From positions 620,001 to 684,000 of the forward strand of contig JAPDOI010000364.1 in the NCBI GenBank assembly GCA_029168955.1: a stretch of 64,000 nt of DNA, written 5' to 3'. The notes beneath the pieces are model-generated. The model saw only the letters and a list, made by a program, of their open reading frames with translations, did no database searches and had not been told where the DNA came from. Both the position numbers and the translations under genes were made by a program. Below, one piece after another: positions 57,649 to 64,000 of this stretch (its first letter is position 1; every line of letters starts with the position of its first letter). Origin of the DNA: Aplectana chamaeleonis (Eukaryota; Nematoda; Chromadorea; Rhabditida; Cosmocercidae).

Positions 57649-58652
57649 GTGGGTACCAGGGATGAGCGGAAGTTATTTATGAAATTTCGGATAATGGATA
57701 TTGGGACGACCATTTCAATTTTGAAAATTGCAATTTGGAAATCAAAACCCAGCGGAAAATCAGAAATAAGTTTACCTGAATACACTCTAATCACCTTTGG
57801 TACTTACCTAGTGCTACCATATTGCTGATTTTTCAAATTTGTAGTACCGATTTAGATCCCTTGCTGGGAGGAGATTCTCCAGCCACATTCTCGGCGTCGT
57901 TCTTTCACATCAGCCTTGGTGGCATACGCCTGCCCCATGATTCAACGACAAGGAAGTCGGAGGATAATCTCCTGCCAGCAAAACGTCTAAATAGAACACT
58001 ATCCTTCTTCTTTGTTCGAGAACACAGACTAAGATGGCAAACAATCCGCTCCTACTTAGCATTTTAAACACACAATTCATGATCCTTTTCTTAAACAGCA
58101 GAAAGCGTAGCCTTGTGAATGGACGGGGAGCGATCATCGCGGCATGTCGTTCAACGCTAGGGGCACCACTGACTAGCGAGATTTCCATAGCGCGTGATGA
58201 TCTATATTCGCAGCCCCGTTCATTTACAAGACTAAATTTTACGAAGGAACTGTATGTAAACTCTGCTTAGGTTGTAACCTTCACGTAAACACAGACTAGT
58301 CAGAGTGCCCTATTAGATCCAATGAAAACATGGACAAAGAAAATTCTCCCTGGAAAAGAACCCAGTTCAGGAATGGGTAAACCTGAATCTGTCGCAAAGA
58401 AACCCATTCTCACTGGGTGTTTGGTTTATACTAGGCATATATAGCTCCCATCGATATGTGGATCCCATTAATCGCACCTTCTAAGAGTGAAAAGCAATCT
58501 CAGATTCAGGTTCAGCACAAGAACATCCTGAACGTTCGGCAGGTAAAGCCGTTCAACCTCCCGAAATTCTAATCTCATGACTATTTCAGATTTCTTTCGC
58601 ACTTTTGCAGCATTTTCCGGAAGACAGAACTCCGCTCATCCCTGGTGGGTAC
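57649..58652. mobile_element. hAT-like 988-bp element with perfect 8-bp duplication
   Basis: GTGGGTAC (57649-57656), CAGGGATGAGCGGAAGTT; AACTCCGCTCATCCCTG, GTGGGTAC (58645-58652). The ends match the 258-bp element at 50885. The interior has no hAT transposase domain: ORFs are under 100 codons (57822-58067 plus, 57910-58188 minus) and overlap on opposite strands. The subterminal AAATTTCGGA word is shared with the shorter copy, suggesting the same mobilising enzyme. Confidence 0.93.
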
Positions 58653-59934
58653 CTTCACTTTTTCATTCAATTGAGGAAGTCCACCGCAACTCGGTTTAGA
58701 AAAGTCTTTAGCAGCTACAAAGAAAAATTTAAAAACGTCATCTGAAATACAATAACTGATATGAAATTCTTTGGAAACGGTAGTTTCGGCCAAATGTGAT
58801 TCCCTAATCGGACGTGACGCTATTTGAATAAGAAAAAAGTTTCTCCTACATCCCACTTCATAAAGCATCCACAAAAGAAGTACAATCTGTTTTTTTGGTA
58901 CGACATGGTTTCTGGAGTATTTATCTCAATATTTCACTCCCTGCATCCACTCTGGAAGGACCCTCAAACACTTCAATGGCAACAACTCACAAATGATAAG
59001 CGGACGTCCATATGATTAAGTTGTAGAGCGAAGCGTAGGTGCTAAACTTTCCTTTGCCATGTGATAAGCGCTGATCGGATCCTAGTGTTTTGGCGGGATG
59101 ACGTCCAGCCGAACGAGAACTTTGGCCATGGCGAGAGTTACTGTGTATTATCACCATCAAATCGGATAAAATCAGAAAAAAATGGGAAAGCGAAGACAGA
59201 CGTGAGGCCCCAATGTAGACACAGACACTGACTGTGTTAGATAAACTCATTTATCACTTCTTCTATAATCAAAGAGAAACGCTCGAAAAACAAACGACGT
59301 TGACCTAATGAGATAACTTCCATCAGCTGAAGACACTAGCAATGGTAGCTGCTATACTTTGATACTCGAGGTTTTTTTCAAATGAACGAATAATTTGAAT
59401 ATTGACTTTCTAAAACTTTCGAATGAATGAATTTTTCGAATCCTGGATTTTTTTTCATTTTCGAATGACTGTATTGATCTTCCAGAATTTTCGAACGATA
59501 CTTTTTTATAATTAGCTTACAAATGTTGACAAAGTCGAGTGAATAAGTTACCCAAATGTTGGGTTTCTAGGAACTTCGAGTGAACGAATTATTCGAACAG
59601 TGTAGTCTTTATTCGAATAGAATGAGTGTTCAAAATTATTTGATTATTCGAATATTATTAGTTGGCCTAACTCAAGTTAAACTAGTTGTCGAGAATCGGA
59701 CGAAATGTTGTTGAGAATCGGTCGAGAATCGAGTAGTTGTTCAAAAAAATGGATAGAAGTTGTCGAGAATTTCGGAATTCGCAGTATTTGTCGAGAATTC
59801 AAACCGATTTGTTCAGAATTTGGGAGGACGTTGCCGAGGAATCGGAAGAACGAGTGTTTGAACAGAATTCAGACAGATTTCTGGACAACCCCACTCGAAA
59901 TTGAGATTATGTTTCAAATAGGTCGAGAATTTCC
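58653..59934. other. No gene recognised; TTCGAA-rich and TCGAGAAT-rich tracts
   Basis: 59370-59660 is rich in TTCGAAT words like the blocks at 6838 and 9410. 59690-59930 is rich in GTTGTCGAGAAT and TCGGTCGAGAATC, a degenerate short tandem. The ORFs at 58987-59250 and 59705-59938 are compositional. Confidence 0.4.
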
Positions 59935-60490
59935 TTAAAGGCAGTGGTCACGATGAAAAACGTTATCGAAAAAGTTACAAAAATCAGCTTAGATCAAAAA
60001 CAGCTGAAAAACTATGAAGGTAGAGCGGTGAAAAACGGGCTAGAAATAGAGATTTTAAGGCCCAAAATCGCCACTTCGTGCACACGTGCACAGCGATGAC
60101 GAAAAAGATCGCCGTCTCATGCCGAGCAGTCAAAAATCATCGACATTCAGAGGAAGAAGTAAATGTAAATTTACCTAATAAAACCAGTTGAGCAATGAAA
60201 GAAATCACTCCAGTCAATGTTCTTGACTAGTTGTGTAAATGAATCCGAAGGTTCAGTGATTGAAATTCAAATTCAAGCCAGCTGATGTTCTTGATATAAG
60301 AGGTCATCGGTGCCGATGTTGTGGAGTGGGCTCGTCCACCATTAAAAGACAAGAAATCTCAGGCTTCAATTTCGGCCCAAAACAGTGTTTTTTCGCGATT
60401 TTTTCTCATAGGTCCTACTACTCGAGACCCAGAAAAGGGTTTAGAGAGAAAAAGACGACAAGCATATTTGATCGCGTCCACTGCCTTTAA
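59935..60490. mobile_element. TTAA-flanked element, AGGCAGTGGTCACG ends
   Basis: TTAA (59935-59938), AGGCAGTGGTCACGATGAAA; GATCGCGTCCACTGCCT, TTAA (60487-60490). It is 556 bp, with the same terminal pattern as the other AGGCA elements. Confidence 0.82.
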
Positions 60491-60707
60491 GGATTCCGGA
60501 CGGTAACTCCAGAACCCTCTTTACATCACATTCTTCGAACGTCGCGGCTGCTGTTTTCGTTCTTTTCTTTTCGAGTAGATCCTCTGCAGTTGTTTTCTAT
60601 TCTGTTCCATTCTTCTAACTGGTTATCGATTATAATTGATTTCACCGAATTGTTAAATATCAAACTCTTTTTTTTGAATTATCATCTTCTGAAAATAGCG
60701 GGCATAT

Positions 60708-60988
60708 GTATACTCTGTTTATCTTGAACTGCACAAAACACGGTCCGCCAATAGTCCTCTAATTGGCCCGCTAGCACCGTAGTGTACGTCCACGACGCCT
60801 TCTCGGCGGACTAGGGTGTGCACCCGGTGTGCAGAGCAATCGATTCGTCAGTGCCGTCACTCGGCCACCCACCCTGCCACCCGGGTCTGCCGAGAACGTG
60901 TCGTGGACTTACACTACGGTACTAGCGGGCCAATTAGAGGACTATTGGCGGACCGTGTTTTGTGCAATTCAAGCTAAACAGAGTATAC
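60708..60988. mobile_element. 281-bp TA-type hairpin element, GTATACTCTGTTTA ends
   Basis: GTATACTCTGTTTATCTTGA at the left and AAGCTAAACAGAGTATAC at the right. The arms of about 95 bp include CAAAACACGGTCCGCCAATA and CTCTAATTGGCCCGCTAG with their complements. The outer TA and long arms fit a Tc1/mariner MITE. Confidence 0.85.
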
Positions 60989-61580
60989 CAATACATTGAA
61001 TTTTCAAGTTAATGAATTTTGAAAGTTTTCGAGCTTTCGAGAATACTGATCTTCTTTTAGATGATCGGTAGTTGGAGCAGTCGGATTTAGAATATTATTC
61101 AAGAAGTAACACCAGAAATATCCAAATAACGTTGGTAATGAAGGTTGTTTATTCGATTAAATCTCGAGTGATTCAGTTGTGGATGGAATATGCAACTCTA
61201 AACCTCGCAATAGTTGTTTAGCATTATACTGATTTTCAATTGTCCATACCAAGGCGATTGCTCTGTCATTGCCTGGATGGATTGGATAGGTCTGACACGA
61301 ACAGGGTTCGGCGCGGGTGTGAGCTGCAGAGGAGTGAAAGGGGGGGGGGTCTGGTCCTTGGAGGAAGACCGATTGGACCATCCTGTGCGTGAGTAACAAC
61401 CGTCAAGTACAGTTTTTCACATGGAATTTGAATATACATTGCGATTTGGCCGAAAGGTTGTTTTAAGTGAGTTACGTGTGACGAAGTTCAATTAGGAAGT
61501 TTATGGTGAAGTCATAGTGAAGAAGTTTCCAAAATGATATTCAAGACCTATGGATCCCCGAATTAAAGAGTCCAAATCAG
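60989..61580. other. No gene or repeat recognised
   Basis: About 590 bp unassigned, with a G-run (61340-61348). The opposite-strand ORFs at 61157-61399 and 61214-61396 are not supported. Confidence 0.35.
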
Positions 61581-61990
61581 TTTACGAGTCACGAGAGTAA
61601 AATACGCGAGTCGAGCGTGGTCGATTTACCCTGTATACAAATTTTCAGCGTAAAGGATAGACGCTGAAGGGCGCTGTATTGTATGGGCCACACCTGGCTG
61701 CAGGCGTGGTCCCGCCGGGAGTTCACACTCTTTCAAAGTACGTATCACGAGAGTAGGATATTTCAGTCAACCAGGGCCGATTTACCTTATATATAAACTT
61801 TCAACGCCTAAGATGTAGGCTGAAAACCGTTACATTACAATGTCTCACACCTTCTCCAGATGTTCTCCGGCCGGAAGATCACAAATTTAAAAACTAGGAG
61901 CCAAGAGAGCAGGATATTTGAGTCCAGCGTGGTCGATTTAGCCTATACTCAGGCTTTCACCGTCTCAGAGTAATTTCGAAGACGCCTACA
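61580..61990 (+). repeat. 155-156-bp tandem repeat, about 2.6 diverged units
   Basis: TCACGAGAGTAAAATACGCG (61589), TCACGAGAGTAGGATATTTC (61745) and CCAAGAGAGCAGGATATTTG (61900) start successive units. Each continues with GGTCGATTTACCCTGTAT-like and TTTTCAGCG-like words. The spacing is 156 and 155 bp. Confidence 0.75.
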
Positions 61991-64000
61991 CCTAAAGCGC
62001 ACTGGTGTTGGGCTAGAAAATAGCCGCCCATGTTGAACGACTTCGTAGACCCACAGCATACACTGTGCTTATCTGGGTCAAATTCCGGTCCGCAGTTGCG
62101 GCTCGATACGCTTTGCGGCCGCACGCTTTGCGGCCCACCGTAAAACAGCTCATTAAAGCTGTAATACGGAAATCAGTATGGGTCAAGCTATGTGAACGTA
62201 ACACTCAAATCCGATGCGCGCTTGATTTAGCTTTGATAAGTTTAACGCAAAAGCTTCTAAAATCCTATTCCTCGTCTGTCACTACTTATCAAAACTTGGC
62301 CTATGATTGACCGCCAAATCCGATTTCGGTCATTTCACTACATTTCGAAGTTTTTTCATTACTTCTGGTTATTTTGCGCCAAATCATTTCAAAAGATATT
62401 TCGAGACGTTTTTCTTATTCTTTCAAGTTCTATATTTCTTGTAATTATAACATTGCCAAATCATTACTTTTGCCAGGAAGCTAAACTTTCAGAGATCAGT
62501 TCTTGCTTCTGATTTTTGTTAGTAACTGGGAGTTAAACGTCGATATGAAACTGTGTTGTAAAACTAGGAATGCCGAAACACTAACCCATTTTATGTAAAA
62601 AAATAACTTTTATGAATGTATGTCATTCACTAAGGTGTAGGTACTGAAACAATCACTTAGGTGGGTGCGAAAATCACTTCTGCAACAACCTGTCGAACTC
62701 TAAGAAGTAAAAACCGAAACAAACATTGAAAATGACTCTGAAACAGAACTGTCTTGTCGCGAAAGCACGATGCTATCGCTCCGCAAGGAGGCATGGGCGC
62801 GGTCGGTCCCGCGACGAATGACGACGAACGGTAGAGACGCGGTCGGACTGGCTCGGTCTGAGTCATCAGTCTTCGCTTCTGCCGCGACCAAGCGTGGTCC
62901 ATCTTCCAGCAGCTCTGTGCTGCTCTTTATTCTTACCTGTTCTGTGCGTCGTCTCGGGGCCTCTGGCCTTTAGAACACTACTATTCCACCTGCTGTACGG
63001 CTGACTCACGAAGAGCATATTCACTGAACAGGTCACTGGCCATGGCCCATCTTATTGATCGTGATGCAATAGTTCAGTGGTGCGTTTCTTCTCTTGTAAT
63101 ATTGTTCTTATTTCTTCCCCCCTCTAAGATCTCTCCACATTATCCTTGTAGTATAAACTAATCTATATTAGCTTGTATTCTGTTGTGTATGCAAGAGGGA
63201 CATATATTTTGCACAATATATACTACAGTCGGGATCTGTATTTATTAGTCCAGGGAAGTTCAAGTGTGTGGCAACTGGTGTCAATTACCGGTTATGTGGT
63301 GTTATCGTGGTTGCTATCTTTATAACAGTATACAGCTTGCCCGGGTTAATTAGTACACTGTGTTATGTTATCCACTAGAACCGAAATAAACACTGAGGCA
63401 GGGATGTGTGTTTTTCGTTTTTCGATTTTTCGGTTTTTTTCGTTTTTCGCCCTATTTGGCGAAAAAAAAATCAATATCGAAAAAAAAACGAAAAAGTTTA
63501 AATTTTTATCAGTTTTTTTTCGCTCTGAAATTTGCGGTTTTGATGCGACTTGCAGTCGATCCTTCGCTGCCTGCAGACGTCTGCAGCGAGTTTGCACTCC
63601 TCTTTGATTCGATTTCGGAATCATTTCGCGCAGAAGCTAACGTATGATCTGCCCTTGCACAACGGTTCCATCTACTACATCACTTTCGATGAAAATTAGA
63701 CTGATTGAGTCAAAATTCCTTGGATTTCCTGTTTTTCGGCCGACTAAAACGACTACGGCGCATCTTTTGAGCATGGCCATAGCTTTTAGGAATAATTCTT
63801 TTAATACCAAGAACCTAAATATAAAATTCAACAGGCGGAAACATCACCAATCTAATAACGCTAATCGACTCCGCATAGCTGATAACCTGCATCGGTACTT
63901 TGAATGCAGCATTTCTCGTTTCATTCTCAATGACTTTTCGCAGTAAAATTATAGGCGAGAAGAATTCTAGGCTCTCAGTGTCGAAAAAGCGGTTTAAAAA
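61991..64000. other. No gene recognised; partial MITE at 62067-62140
   Basis: A one-sided relative of the 53151-53435 hairpin element is present (AATTCCGGTCCGCAGTTGCG). 63406-63540 is a low-complexity TTTTTCG tract producing opposite-strand ORFs. The ORFs at 63644-63946 plus and 62657-62902 minus have no recognised domain. Confidence 0.35.

Overview
The window reads as non-coding nuclear DNA from a multicellular animal. It has no rRNA, no convincing tRNA and no intact multi-domain gene. It has long GT and AT microsatellites, satellites, and dense non-autonomous transposons of several eukaryotic superfamilies. TTAA-flanked foldback elements ending AGGCA resemble the palindromic TTAA families known from nematodes, so a nematode is my best guess, with modest confidence. 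No transposase, Rep/helicase or reverse transcriptase domain could be recognised, so every mobile element listed here looks non-autonomous or decayed.

The central finding is at 16.9-45.2 kb. An AT-rich satellite (about 243-bp monomer) was entered three times by a Helitron-like family (Hel-A: 17591-23117, 23221-26000, 26058-38670). Each copy starts TCCTTATACTT and ends with a stem-loop followed by CTAG (ATAG in copy 1). Each sits between A and T with no target duplication, and the split satellite reads on across each copy. Each Hel-A carries, in order, a GT microsatellite, a conserved block of about 200 bp, a 42-bp minisatellite and a conserved tail. A related family, Hel-B, is present as two nearly identical 4.35-kb copies in opposite orientation (33940-38286 +, 40547-44914 -). 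Hel-B carries a diverged version of the same 42-bp minisatellite. One Hel-B copy lies inside the tail of the third Hel-A. The other lies inside a TA-flanked inverted-repeat element. Three further insertions into Hel-A copies can be defined because sister copies preserve the empty sites: 1.26 kb at TTAA, 854 bp at TA, and 5.38 kb that splits one minisatellite in two.

The left flank (0-16.9 kb) and right flank (45.2-64 kb) are mosaics of short inverted-repeat elements. These include TTAA/AGGCA foldbacks (eight reasonably complete copies), elements flanked by TAA or TTA with GG- or AGG-starting ends (PIF/Harbinger-like), two elements with perfect 8-bp duplications and CAGGGATGAGCGGA ends (hAT-like), TA-flanked hairpins, a 4.4-kb element with 700-860-bp inverted arms (6118-10515), and a family whose ends carry repeated GTCACCTGGAG. 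Protein-coding evidence is limited to short unrecognised ORFs. One of them (16082-16559, minus) is cut by a TAA-flanked element and becomes one 66-codon frame when that element is removed in thought. The very long ORFs of the minisatellites follow from a 42-bp unit without stop codons and are not genes.
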